64,000 bases of DNA, from assembly GCF_002013375.1 (NCBI RefSeq), contig NZ_MAEW01000003.1, positions 558,001-622,000 of the forward strand, given 5' to 3'. Within the stretch, counting starts at the first letter, position 1. The number at the start of each line of letters is the position of its first letter. The DNA is from Mycobacterium sp. D16Q13. Lineage in GTDB: Bacteria; Actinomycetota; Actinomycetes; Mycobacteriales; Mycobacteriaceae. Below, one piece after another: positions 28,426-36,804 of this stretch. A program made the translations under genes and the position numbers. The notes beneath the pieces are model-generated. The model did no database searches, was not told where the DNA came from, and was given only the letters and a program-made list of their open reading frames with translations.

Positions 28426-29919
28426 TCAGTATGCCGGGCGCTCGTGCGTAGACAACTGGGTGAGTATGCCTTCGGCACTGCGGACCGCGGCCAGACACAG
28501 CCGGCTGGTGAACGGATCGTTGAGCGGATACTCGGCCCGCACCCGCCAGCGTGCCACCGCATCAAGGGCGGCACGCCGCGGATCTGGGCGCGTCTCGTCC
28601 AGACCCAATCGGGCAGCGGCATCCGTGCCGGACGCCCCCAACAGTCTGCGAATGAGCACCGTCTCGTGTTCGGTGAGTGTGGTGGTCCGCGAGGAGAGCT
28701 CTGCCAGCAGCCGCAGTTCGTCGAAGGCGTGCGTGTCGGCGAGCAGCGGGTCGATGTCGTCGATGACCTGGCGCCCACCCTGGACCGGGTGAGCGGTCAG
28801 TACCTGGCGAGCCGACAGCAGCGCGGTGTGCGATTTGAGGATGCCCGCGCGCTGACCGAATTGGTTGGCGATGATGTTGTGCAGTTCCACCAGTCCGCTG
28901 CGTTCGAGGAGTTCAACGGCCAGTCCGGTCGCATCGGCGACTCCGACCCGGATGACGGCGACCGAGATCCGGATACCGAACATGCCGAATCGATGGAGCA
29001 GCGCGGCCCGGGTCTGCGCGTCGACCGGCAGCGAATCGTCCTCGCGCACAAATCTGTCCACCGACAGCAGGGCCTTGGCCAGCATCTGCGGATCCACTTC
29101 GGCCAGTTTCTGTAGCGCGACGAACTCGGCCTGTCGCAGCGTGCGCGCGGTCAGCGCCAGCAGACCCGCGACCGGCACCACGGCCTGACAGATCCCGGTG
29201 CGTTCCATCTCCCCGGCGAACCGGGCGGCCACCTCACGCGCGGACAACATCGCATCGAGCCGGCCCACCCCGATCTCGTCGGCACGCGAGACGACACCAA
29301 CCACCGCGACAGCACCGCCAGCCTCGCCGCCGACCAGCTTGCCGATCTGGGTCAGCAGACCGATATCGGCGGCGTTGAGGCTGCGCAGCAGAAAGATCAC
29401 CGCATCGACCCGTGGCACACCGTCTTCGGGCACCAGCAGCGCCAGACTGCGTTCGGAGACATCGGTGGACAGCGACGACGTCCCCGGGGTGTCTATCAGG
29501 GTGATCTCATTCAATTCCGGTGCGGGCCAATGGACATCAAGGTCGGACACCGATGCCGGGTCAAGCCGGTCGAGCTCGAAGGAAAGGCCGCCGTCACGAC
29601 GAATCGGAATGTCCTGGCGTGCACCGCTGAACAGATTGGCAGTGACCTGCGGGGCGGCGCCGTGGCGAAACCAAGCCACGATCCGGGTGGCCTCCGTGGC
29701 GTCCGTAGGTGCGATGTCTTCTCCGACGAGCGCATTCACCAGCGTTGACTTACCGGCGTTGAGGGTTCCCGCGATGGCGACCCGGAGCGGTTCGTCGAGC
29801 CTGGCGGCGATGCGCCGGAGTTCCTCATGCGGCTCGGCGACCCGCGCGTACCGCGGATCGCCCTGGTAGGCGCGCATCGCATCACCGAGGATGACGCGAG
29901 CCAGATCGACGCTGCTCAT
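28426..29919 (-). CDS. iniC: Dynamin-like GTPase IniC
   Basis: A 497-residue bacterial dynamin-like protein. G1 is GTLNAGKSTLVNAL, G3 LIDTPGTSS and G4 VVSRADE, followed by long helical stalk regions. IniA and IniC belong to the isoniazid/ethambutol-inducible iniBAC operon and are thought to act on the membrane during cell-wall stress. The ATG overlaps the iniA stop (ATGA). Shorter than IniA and without an obvious membrane-inserting paddle. Confidence 0.92.
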   Translation of the reverse strand: MSSVDLARVILGDAMRAYQGDPRYARVAEPHEELRRIAARLDEPLRVAIAGTLNAGKSTLVNALVGEDIAPTDATEATRIVAWFRHGAAPQVTANLFSGARQDIPIRRDGGLSFELDRLDPASVSDLDVHWPAPELNEITLIDTPGTSSLSTDVSERSLALLVPEDGVPRVDAVIFLLRSLNAADIGLLTQIGKLVGGEAGGAVAVVGVVSRADEIGVGRLDAMLSAREVAARFAGEMERTGICQAVVPVAGLLALTARTLRQAEFVALQKLAEVDPQMLAKALLSVDRFVREDDSLPVDAQTRAALLHRFGMFGIRISVAVIRVGVADATGLAVELLERSGLVELHNIIANQFGQRAGILKSHTALLSARQVLTAHPVQGGRQVIDDIDPLLADTHAFDELRLLAELSSRTTTLTEHETVLIRRLLGASGTDAAARLGLDETRPDPRRAALDAVARWRVRAEYPLNDPFTSRLCLAAVRSAEGILTQLSTHERPAY

Positions 29920-31775
29920 GTGGATGGCCGCAGCCCTTCCAGTCCCCCAAGATGGGTGTTGACCTGACGAAGGATATGCAACTGGCGCTCCACCTCGCGG
30001 GTGCGCGCATCGCGATCCTCTGCCTCCAGCCGTGCCGACGCGATGGCGGCCTGCAGCGACTCGTTGAGTGAGCGCGTGGTCTGATTCGCGATGTCGCGGA
30101 AATGATCCCGAAGCTGACGCTGTACCAGCCGTAGCCGGTCCCGCGACTCCTTGAGTACCACAAAGGACACATCGTCGAGGAAACGGCGGACATTGGTCTT
30201 GGCCTCACCCCGGATGCGCAGCATCCGATTCTCCATGTCCTCGTTGTAGGTCTTCTTTCCCAGCATCGCACCGGCACCCAGCGAGATCAGGTTGAACATG
30301 CCAAGCCCGGCGACGGTGGTCAGCATGCCGAACATGATGACGCCACCGTAAGACCCGCGCAGTCCGGTGATCGCCTTGTGCCCCAGTTTGATCGGCTTGG
30401 CCTCCAGCTTCGACAGCGAGTTCAAGTCGCTCAGATCGGCGCCCATCTCGCTGGCCCGCAGGCGCGGCATCTTCACCGAGTCCATGCCGGCGGTGGCGAA
30501 GGTCTCGGCTACCTGGGCAGCCAGGTGCATCGCCCGCTGGTGCGCCCAGACGAAGTTGTTTCCCACTGAATTGGCCACGGCTTGTTCGAGTTTGGCGCCG
30601 ACCTCGGCCCAGTTCTTGGTGGGGTCGGTGCGGTCGATTACCTCTTCTGTCCGCTGCAGGATGCGCCGGAATCGTGATTGCAGATCATGTTCGACATCGG
30701 TCGACACGTCGGTGATGCCATCGCCGAGAACCTGCTGCCACAGCGCGGTGTGGGCCAGCGCTTCCTCGGCTTCACGCTTGCGCCGTTCCAGATCCGAGGT
30801 GAGCTCATCGCGGCTCTGCGGGTCCTGCAATGCGCTGAGTTCGGCATCCAGAGTAAGTGTGAGATGTTCGGCTGCCGAGCCGATCTCGGCCACGGCCTGC
30901 TGCCGCGTGTTGGCTTGCTGGTCTGCGATGGCATTGCTCAGGAAGGTGACCAACGCGGGGAAGTTCGACTCCGCGTTGAGCTCCTTGTCGTTGAGCTGCA
31001 ACGCGTGCGAGCGCAGCGCCGACGACACCGTGATGGCGGGAACGGTAACCTTGGCGCGCTGCAGATGTACGGAGTTGGCGGCCACCACTGACCGCCAGTG
31101 CGGGTACAGATCGGTCTTGGTGTTGACGATCGCCGCGACGGGGCACAGGTCGAGCGCCTGCTGGATGAAAACCAGTTCTGGTTCGGTGAATTCGGAGCTG
31201 AGATCGCTGACCATGAGCATGACATCGGCATCCGGCAACAGCCCGAGGGTGCTCGACAGGTGCGGCTGACCGAATCCGCCGACACCAGGCGTATCCACCA
31301 GGCAAAGACCACTTTTGAGCATCGGACTGGCGACCTTGACTTCCACCCGCAGCACCTCGCGGCCCTGGGCCTGCGGTGCCCGCTTGAGGTCCTTGCCGAT
31401 ATCGGCGACCGGAATCGGGATGATCTCGGGCTCTCCGGCCAGCCCACCGCCGTCGTACTGTTCAGCGGGAGCCACCACCAAGGCGGCCGAGGGTTGCTCA
31501 CCGTAGCTGATAACGGTTGTCACCGAGGTGGTTTCGTCATCACCCACGCGCGCGACCGGCATGTTGAGCAGCGAGTTCACCAGCTGACTCTTACCCTGCT
31601 TGAGTTGTCCGGCCACCACCACCCGTAGCGGACGGTCCACGAGAAGTTGGTCCACCCGGTCCAGGCGATCGATCAGGTCGCCCCGATCGTTCTCGCCCGC
31701 GATCTTGCGCACATGCCCCAGCAGCTCGTTGACGAGCGCCAGCTGCTGCTGGCCGTCCTGTGCAGTGTCCGACAC
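29916..31775 (-). CDS. iniA: Dynamin-like GTPase IniA
   Basis: A 619-residue bacterial dynamin-like protein. G1 is GQLKQGKSQLVNSL, the G2 Thr lies in DETTSVTTV, G3 is LVDTPGVGG and G4 NTKTDLYP. A hydrophobic segment near residues 480-510 (GGVIMFGMLTTVAGLGMFNL) matches the membrane-binding paddle shown for mycobacterial IniA, which mediates GTP-dependent membrane fission. It is separated from iniB by 126 bases containing two strong hairpins, and is coupled to iniC. Confidence 0.93.
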   Translation of the reverse strand: MSDTAQDGQQQLALVNELLGHVRKIAGENDRGDLIDRLDRVDQLLVDRPLRVVVAGQLKQGKSQLVNSLLNMPVARVGDDETTSVTTVISYGEQPSAALVVAPAEQYDGGGLAGEPEIIPIPVADIGKDLKRAPQAQGREVLRVEVKVASPMLKSGLCLVDTPGVGGFGQPHLSSTLGLLPDADVMLMVSDLSSEFTEPELVFIQQALDLCPVAAIVNTKTDLYPHWRSVVAANSVHLQRAKVTVPAITVSSALRSHALQLNDKELNAESNFPALVTFLSNAIADQQANTRQQAVAEIGSAAEHLTLTLDAELSALQDPQSRDELTSDLERRKREAEEALAHTALWQQVLGDGITDVSTDVEHDLQSRFRRILQRTEEVIDRTDPTKNWAEVGAKLEQAVANSVGNNFVWAHQRAMHLAAQVAETFATAGMDSVKMPRLRASEMGADLSDLNSLSKLEAKPIKLGHKAITGLRGSYGGVIMFGMLTTVAGLGMFNLISLGAGAMLGKKTYNEDMENRMLRIRGEAKTNVRRFLDDVSFVVLKESRDRLRLVQRQLRDHFRDIANQTTRSLNESLQAAIASARLEAEDRDARTREVERQLHILRQVNTHLGGLEGLRPST

Positions 31776-31810
31776 GGTTCCCTAACCCTTCTCGCTGGAA
31801 ATTCTTCATT

Positions 31811-31839
31811 ACTGTGCCATTTCTTGGGGCCGGCACAGT
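31811..31839. repeat. Hairpin 2 in the iniB-iniA gap
   Basis: ACTGTGCC, 13 bases, GGCACAGT: a perfect 8-bp inverted repeat lying between the larger palindrome and the iniA start at 31775. Confidence 0.7.
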
Positions 31840-31857
31840 TCGATCCGGCATCCACGC

Positions 31858-31891
31858 CGATGCCCCGCACCAGTACTGGTGCGGGGCATCG
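31858..31891. repeat. 34-bp perfect palindrome between iniB and iniA
   Basis: Two uninterrupted 17-bp arms, CGATGCCCCGCACCAGT and its complement, with no spacer. It begins 11 bases after the iniB stop on the minus strand. As RNA it forms a very stable hairpin. No U-tract follows, so it could be a partial terminator, an RNase-processing barrier or an mRNA stabiliser. Confidence 0.85.
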
Positions 31892-31901
31892 CGCCCGGGG
31901 A

Positions 31902-33119
31902 CTAGTGGTGCTCGGTTCCCGGAAGGGTGGTGTGGTCGGCGGCCGACGCGTGACCCTGGGCCTGCGCCTGGGCCTCGAATCCGGTGCCGGCCGCGCCATG
32001 CGAGCCCAGCGAGGAGTTGAACGACTCGTTCATCGAGGAGCTGTGTGATGCGTTGAGCGGGCTGCTCAGCGAGTCGTTGATGGCGCTGCTGTGCGAGTTG
32101 CTCACCGCGGCGCTGCTGGATGCGGAGTGCGAGGTGTTCAGCGAGTCGTTGATCGCGTTGGTGTGCGAGTTGCTCACCGAGGTGCCGGTGTGCGCCTGGT
32201 TGTTGGACGCGATGTCCGTGTTCACCTTGTTGTGCGACGCGATATCGGTGTTGGTGCTGGTGCTCGTCTGGTTGTGCGAGCCGATATCCGTCTGCGTCTT
32301 CACCTGGTTGTGCGAGGCGATATCGGTGTGGGTGGTGTTACCCGAGCCGATGTTCGTCGAGCGATCGGTGTTGAACGAATCGTTGATGTTGGTGGTGTTG
32401 CGCTGCGAGTGATCATCGACGACGGTCACGCTCTTGTCGATGCCGGCCGAGCCGTGCCCACTGACGTTGGTGTAGTCGCCGCCGACCCGAGTCTGGCTCT
32501 GGTCCACACCGACCTTGCTGCCGTGGTCGGCGTTGATGATGTTGCTATCGCGCACATCGCCGTTGACCGCGGTGGAGCCCTTGCCGGAGGCGATGGGTCC
32601 GGAGTTGCTTCCACCCACGGCCACCGCACCGTCGCCGATGGCGTTGGTGTCGCGGTTACCGAACTGCAGGTCGCCGAAGCTCAGGTCCAGCAGCGGACCG
32701 CGGTTGAAGCTGTCCACGTTCCCGCTCGGGCTCATGACCTGGTTGCCGCTCGCGATGGGGTTGTGGCTCGCGAACTCGGTGTCGTTGTGGCTCATGAAGT
32801 CGTTGTTGCGGGGGCTGAAGTTGTCCCGAGGGCTCAGCAGTGACGGCGACAGGATGCTCGGGGCATCGGGCTGCGCGGCGTAGTAGTTCTGCAGGTTGCC
32901 CGACAGGTCGTTCATCGGGTTGCCGGTGTTGACCCACTGTGACTGGTAGCCGTAGTTGGAGGCCACCGATTCGGCGACGACCGGCATGACCGCACCCACC
33001 TGTGCGGCGGTGACGGCCGACAGCCCGGCGTTGGCCAGCGAGGTCTGCGGGTCGGCGACGTAGCTTGCGGCCTGCACCGGATCGCGGAAGAGGTTGAGGA
33101 TGAAGTCGATGATGGACAT
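31902..33119 (-). CDS. iniB: IniB-like protein with Asn/Ser-rich repeats
   Basis: A 405-residue protein. Residues 1-55 form the IniB N-terminal domain (DFILNLFRDPVQAASYVADP, then LSAVTAAQVGAVMPVV). The rest is low-complexity, rich in Ser, Asn, Asp and Thr, with four TDI[AG]S[HN]N units and two SNSH-x-x-AINDSL units. M. tuberculosis IniB is instead Gly-rich; the position before iniA and the N-terminal domain support the name. The ATG has AAGGAG upstream. It is probably a surface- or envelope-associated product of the cell-wall-stress operon, though no classical signal peptide is visible. Confidence 0.88.
   Translation of the reverse strand: MSIIDFILNLFRDPVQAASYVADPQTSLANAGLSAVTAAQVGAVMPVVAESVASNYGYQSQWVNTGNPMNDLSGNLQNYYAAQPDAPSILSPSLLSPRDNFSPRNNDFMSHNDTEFASHNPIASGNQVMSPSGNVDSFNRGPLLDLSFGDLQFGNRDTNAIGDGAVAVGGSNSGPIASGKGSTAVNGDVRDSNIINADHGSKVGVDQSQTRVGGDYTNVSGHGSAGIDKSVTVVDDHSQRNTTNINDSFNTDRSTNIGSGNTTHTDIASHNQVKTQTDIGSHNQTSTSTNTDIASHNKVNTDIASNNQAHTGTSVSNSHTNAINDSLNTSHSASSSAAVSNSHSSAINDSLSSPLNASHSSSMNESFNSSLGSHGAAGTGFEAQAQAQGHASAADHTTLPGTEHH
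32040..32350 (-). repeat. Degenerate coding repeats of IniB
   Basis: The translated motif T-D-I-(A/G)-S-(H/N)-N recurs four times at 10-14 residue spacing, and two copies of a longer SNSH..AINDSL unit follow. Limits are approximate. Confidence 0.65.
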
Positions 33120-33382
33120 TTGAGGTCTCCTTGAGGGATCGGAGTCAACCGGGTCTGTCCGGTCGAACTGAATACAAACCTACGAACCTGCAAGTGCCCT
33201 GAAAACGGGAGAACTTCCCCTTCTCCGCCGATCCCCCACGGGGGTTCGTGACCGTCCCCATTAGGGGATTAGGGGATGCCTAGGGGCAGGGTGCGTCGGC
33301 CACCCTCCGCCGACACGAGCACCCGCTTCTCACTGCCAACATTGAGCGGCGGCAGCCCTCTGAACAGGGGAGATACTGTAAT
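33120..33382 (-). promoter_or_regulatory. iniB promoter region
   Basis: This non-coding DNA precedes iniB and abuts the palindrome of the divergent redox operon. Near iniB lies AAGGAGACCTC as ribosome binding site. Between 33260 and 33290 a TTAGGGGAT unit repeats tandemly. CCCCCACGGGGG at 33234-33245 is a short palindrome. I could not assign -10 and -35 boxes with confidence. Confidence 0.6.
33260..33288. promoter_or_regulatory. Tandem TTAGGGGAT repeats upstream of iniB (candidate IniR site)
   Basis: ATTAGGGGAT (33260-33269) and TTAGGGGATG (33269-33278) are back to back, and a degenerate CTAGGGGCA follows at 33280. The same motif recurs at 37524-37571 between the second iniB-like gene and hsp70/iniR, and only weakly elsewhere in the window. 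Confidence 0.55.
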
Positions 33383-33445
33383 TACTATCCAACTTAGTAA
33401 TTATCTACTATCTTTCCTAGTAGATAATTACTAAGTTGGATAGTA
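33383..33445. promoter_or_regulatory. AT-rich 63-bp palindrome, double BlaI-type operator candidate
   Basis: Two perfect 28-bp arms flank a 7-base centre (TCTTTCC). Each arm contains its own dyad of form TAGTA-N6-TACTA: 33395-33410 and 33418-33433, centred 23 bp apart. It ends 18 bases before the start of an operon that includes a BlaI-family repressor, so repression by that protein at two sites is likely. The AT-richness is extreme for this genome. Confidence 0.75.
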
Positions 33446-33463
33446 GGTCGAAAGAGGGAAACT

Positions 33464-34153
33464 GTGCGGCGAAGCGACAACCGTCAGCGTGATATCTGGA
33501 TCGCCGGGATCTTGGGGGTCGTGATCATCGGGCTGGCCACGTACCTGTTCTTCGATCACAGCAGCGCGAGCACCGCGTCGGTCGACTCACCCGCGGCCAC
33601 CAACCACCACAACAGCCTGGCTCGGCTGCACGCGAATGATCCGATGGCGCTTGGCCCTGTCGATGCGCCGGTGGTGCTGATCATCTACTCGGATTACCGC
33701 TGCCCCTTCTGCGCGAAGTTCAGCCGGGACACCGAACCACAACTCGTCGAGCGTTACGTCAAGACCGGGAAACTGCGGATCGAATGGCGCGATCTCCCGA
33801 TCTTCGGCACACAATCGGTGCAGGCCGCCAAGGCCGGTCGAGCAGCAGCTGAACAAGGCAAGTTCTGGGAGTTCAACCGGACTGTGTATCGGCATGCGCC
33901 GGATCGCGGCCATGCCGAACTGACCGACACCGTCCTTCTCGAACGGGCTCGCGAAGCTGGAGTTCCAGATCTGCCCCGCTTCCAGGCAGCGCTCGCGGGC
34001 GATCGGCTGCTGCCCGCAGTGCAACAAGATATCCAGGAAGCAGTCGCGATCGGCGCGTCCTCTACGCCCGTGTTCGTGATCAACGACAAGCCCGTGGTCG
34101 GTGCGCAGCCCGTGGACGTCTTCGTATCGGTCATCGAGCAGGCTCAGCGGTGA
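33464..34153 (+). CDS. Membrane-anchored DsbA-like thiol oxidoreductase
   Basis: A 229-residue protein with an N-terminal helix (about residues 11-31) as anchor or uncleaved signal, then a thioredoxin-4/DsbA fold with active site SDYRCPFCAKFSRD (CPFC) and the cis-Pro loop ASSTPVFVIND. It should form or isomerise disulfides outside the cytoplasmic membrane. GTG 33464 is preceded by AGAGGGAAA. First gene of the operon controlled by the 63-bp palindrome; its stop overlaps the GTG of the CcdA gene. Confidence 0.88.
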   Translation: MRRSDNRQRDIWIAGILGVVIIGLATYLFFDHSSASTASVDSPAATNHHNSLARLHANDPMALGPVDAPVVLIIYSDYRCPFCAKFSRDTEPQLVERYVKTGKLRIEWRDLPIFGTQSVQAAKAGRAAAEQGKFWEFNRTVYRHAPDRGHAELTDTVLLERAREAGVPDLPRFQAALAGDRLLPAVQQDIQEAVAIGASSTPVFVINDKPVVGAQPVDVFVSVIEQAQR

Positions 34154-35031
34154 TCGATGTCGGAATCCTCGGCGCACTGCTCGGTGGGGTTCTGACGCTG
34201 GTCAGCCCATGCTCAGCGATGCTCCTGCCGTCGTTCTTCGCGTACTCCTTCGACCGAGCCGGACTGCTCCTGCGCAGGACCGCGCTCTTCTACCTGGGGA
34301 TGCTGACGGTGCTGGTGCCATTAGGCGCGGGAGTGGGCGCGGTCGGCGCGCTACTTACCGAATACCGCTCCCGGGTGACAACGGCCGGAGGCCTGCTGAT
34401 GATCGCACTCGGCGTGGCGATCATCGCCGGGTTCGGCTTCCGCATCGGCCCGGCCGCGCGCGCGGCGGCTCGCCTCGATCTGTCCTCGGGCCTGTCAGTC
34501 CTGATGCTCGGCACCGTGTACGCGCTCGCGGGATTCTGCTCCGGGCCGATACTCGGAAGCGTGTTGACAGTGGCCGCTATCGGCTCCAGCCCGATCTATG
34601 GCGCCCTGCTGATGTCGCTGTACTCACTGGGAATGGCAGCGCCCTTGTTCGTACTGGCATTCGCTTGGGGGCGGTTGGGGCTGTCGAACCGACGGTGGGT
34701 CCGTGGCAGCGAGATCCGAATCAGACGGTTCCGGACTCACTCCACCAACCTCGTCTCCGGCGGGATGTTCCTCCTGATCGGGGTATTTTTCGTTGCCACC
34801 GACGGGACGGCCGCACTGGGCGGGATCACCGGCAGCGATACTCAGTTCGACATCCAGGCGCGGCTGCAAGATCTCACCGCGCACCTGCCTAACGCTGCCG
34901 TGGCGCTCGGGATCGCCTGTACCGCATTCGTAGTAGTCCTGATACGTCTGCTGCGTCCCCGCGCCACTGCGGCGAGCGGCACCCGAAAGCGCAGTGACAG
35001 AACGAGGGAGGACGCCGATGACCGCGCCTAG
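34150..35031 (+). CDS. CcdA-type membrane thiol transporter
   Basis: A 293-residue membrane protein with about six to seven helices. The first helix carries LVSPCSAMLLPSFFAYSF, the CcdA Cys-Pro motif in variant form, and LAGFCSGPILGSVLTV holds the second redox Cys. It would pass electrons from cytoplasmic thioredoxin to the DsbA-like partner encoded just upstream. A basic tail ends the protein. Divergent in sequence from the other CcdA in this window (23152-24003). Confidence 0.87.
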   Translation: MIDVGILGALLGGVLTLVSPCSAMLLPSFFAYSFDRAGLLLRRTALFYLGMLTVLVPLGAGVGAVGALLTEYRSRVTTAGGLLMIALGVAIIAGFGFRIGPAARAAARLDLSSGLSVLMLGTVYALAGFCSGPILGSVLTVAAIGSSPIYGALLMSLYSLGMAAPLFVLAFAWGRLGLSNRRWVRGSEIRIRRFRTHSTNLVSGGMFLLIGVFFVATDGTAALGGITGSDTQFDIQARLQDLTAHLPNAAVALGIACTAFVVVLIRLLRPRATAASGTRKRSDRTREDADDRA

Positions 35032-35048
35032 ACAGAAGGAGACGGCTG

Positions 35049-35411
35049 GTGCGTGACATGTTCGGCCTCGGCGAGCGGGAGGCGACGATCATGGAGGTGT
35101 TGTGGTCCGTGTCCGAGCCAGCGACCGTCCGTGATGTCCTGGATCGGCTGGACCGCCCCCTGGCATACACGACAGTCATGACGGTCCTCGACAACCTCCA
35201 CAACAAGGGGCATGTCACGCGCGAGAAGGTCGGGCGGGCGTTCCGCTACCGAGCGGCCGAAACGCGCGAAGCTGCCGCGGCGCGCATGGTCCGGGAAGTC
35301 TTGGCCGCCAGCGGTGACGCCGAAGGGGTGCTCTTGCACTTCGCCGGATCTGCCTCACCCGAGGAATCCACGGTGCTGCGCAGGATCCTCCGCCGAGGTG
35401 GCCTGACATGA
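35049..35411 (+). CDS. BlaI/MecI/CopY-family transcriptional repressor
   Basis: A 120-residue winged-helix repressor. LGEREATIMEVLW opens helix 1; VRDVLDRLDRPLAYTTVMTV is the recognition region, followed by LDNLHNKGHVTREKVGRAFRY, the wing. BlaI-type repressors are inactivated when cleaved by a cognate M56 metalloprotease, which is the next gene with a 4-base overlap. The palindrome at 33383-33445 is its likely operator, giving autoregulation of the whole operon. GTG start. Confidence 0.9.
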   Translation: MRDMFGLGEREATIMEVLWSVSEPATVRDVLDRLDRPLAYTTVMTVLDNLHNKGHVTREKVGRAFRYRAAETREAAAARMVREVLAASGDAEGVLLHFAGSASPEESTVLRRILRRGGLT

Positions 35412-36331
35412 CCATAGCCCTGGTGTTGATGACAAGTGCCGCCCTCATTGGTGTCGCAGGACCGGCCTGCCTACGACCGACCGTGCGTCCTACATTGCTG
35501 CCCGCCGCCGTGCTGGCGGCATGGCTCGGAGCCCTGATGGCCTTCCTTGTACTCACGGCGCTGTCCGCGATGTTGCTGCTCTTTCCTCACATACTGGACA
35601 CCAGGGGTGTCACGACGCTCGTGGGCGGGTGCCTGAGCGGATCCATCCCGCACTCATCCTTCGGAACCCTTGTTCAGCTGGGGATCTCGCTGCTACCCCT
35701 GACCATCCTGGCGCGGGTCGCGGTCGTGGCGATTCGGAGCCTGCGGGCCGCGCGCCGGCACCGCGCCCGTCACTTCTGGATGCTGCGAGCGGCAACGTGT
35801 CACTCCGGGCAAGTCCATTGGATCGACGATCCCCGGCCGATCGCCTACAGCCTCGGTGGCGCTCGGCCAGCGGTGATAGCCACTCACGGCATCCGCCGCC
35901 TCGGCGAACAGCAGTGCGCGGCAGTGATCGAACACGAGTTGGCACATATCCGCGGCAGACACCACGTGGCCGTGCTGTGTGCCGATATCGCCGCGGTGGC
36001 ACTTCCGATGCTGCCGTTGATGCGCCGCGCACCGGGAATGGTCAGGCTGATGGTGGAGCTGGCGGCCGACGATGCTGCGGCGCGGGCGCACGGGCCACGT
36101 ACTGTGCGCGCCGCACTCCTGGCGATGAGTAAGTCAGGCGTGGCGATGCGTGGCGCTTTGAACATGTCCAGCGAGTCGGTGGCGGTGCGGCTCATATGGC
36201 TGCGGGCCCAGGGAGCGGCCACCCGCACACCGAGAGGGCGGGGGCGGCTAACGCTCGGCTTCGCATTGCTTCCGACAACCCTCGCGGGCGCCGCCCTGGT
36301 CGTGCTGTTCAGGGCGTACTGCACGTTCTGA
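35408..36331 (+). CDS. M56-family (BlaR1-like) membrane metalloprotease
   Basis: A 307-residue membrane protein with helices at the N-terminus (three before residue 115), a catalytic zinc motif VIEHELAHIRGRHH (HExxH), a C-terminal Glu/Asp-rich helix (LAADDAAARAH) and a final helix. It resembles Rv1845c. The penicillin-binding sensor domain of true BlaR1 is absent, so the inducing signal is unknown. Cleavage of the adjacent BlaI-type repressor is the expected activity. Confidence 0.87.
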   Translation: MTIALVLMTSAALIGVAGPACLRPTVRPTLLPAAVLAAWLGALMAFLVLTALSAMLLLFPHILDTRGVTTLVGGCLSGSIPHSSFGTLVQLGISLLPLTILARVAVVAIRSLRAARRHRARHFWMLRAATCHSGQVHWIDDPRPIAYSLGGARPAVIATHGIRRLGEQQCAAVIEHELAHIRGRHHVAVLCADIAAVALPMLPLMRRAPGMVRLMVELAADDAAARAHGPRTVRAALLAMSKSGVAMRGALNMSSESVAVRLIWLRAQGAATRTPRGRGRLTLGFALLPTTLAGAALVVLFRAYCTF

Positions 36332-36378
36332 CACTCCGCGGCGCGGCACTGCGCCTATCGGATCAACGAGGAGAATCC

Positions 36379-36804
36379 ATGAACATCCGGCGCGTCGGCC
36401 CGACCGCGCGATGGGTCATTCCCACGGGCGCCCGCCTCGTGTTCGGAGTCATCTTCCTCTTGGAGGGAACCCAGAAGATCTTTGGTTGGTGGAGCGGATC
36501 GCCCACCGGTTCCGGACACCCCGAGCCTTTCCTCAACTGGCCGTACTGGTGGGCGGGCGTGTTCGAGTTGACACTCGGCGTCCTGCTGACGGTGGGACTG
36601 TGGACACGCGTGTCCGCAATCCTCGCGGCGGGAATGATGGCCTACGCATATTTCTTCGAGCACCTACCGGTGCATTGGGAACCCATGCAAAACGGCGGGG
36701 CCTTCGCCGCCACGTTCTGCTGGGGGTTCCTGCTCCTGGCGCTCGCGGCGGACGACGCCCGGCTCTCGCTCGACCGCGTGCTGGTGCGGCGCGCCCCGCG
36801 CTAG
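36379..36804 (+). CDS. DoxX-family membrane protein
   Basis: A 141-residue protein with four predicted helices. ARLVFGVIFLLEGTQKIFGW and the ELTLGVLLTVGLWTRVSAIL stretch are typical of DoxX. In M. tuberculosis a DoxX protein joins SodA and the thiosulfate sulfurtransferase SseA in a membrane redox complex, which suits the thiol-redox genes in this operon. The ATG has GAGGAGAA upstream. Last gene of the five-gene operon; it overlaps the convergent IniB-like gene by 4 bases. Confidence 0.85.
   Translation: MNIRRVGPTARWVIPTGARLVFGVIFLLEGTQKIFGWWSGSPTGSGHPEPFLNWPYWWAGVFELTLGVLLTVGLWTRVSAILAAGMMAYAYFFEHLPVHWEPMQNGGAFAATFCWGFLLLALAADDARLSLDRVLVRRAPR

Noticed and set aside
28422..28778. N-terminal extension of the exported protein at 27765
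   Set aside because: It overlaps iniC in another frame, and the signal peptide begins at the ATG cluster 28415-28421.
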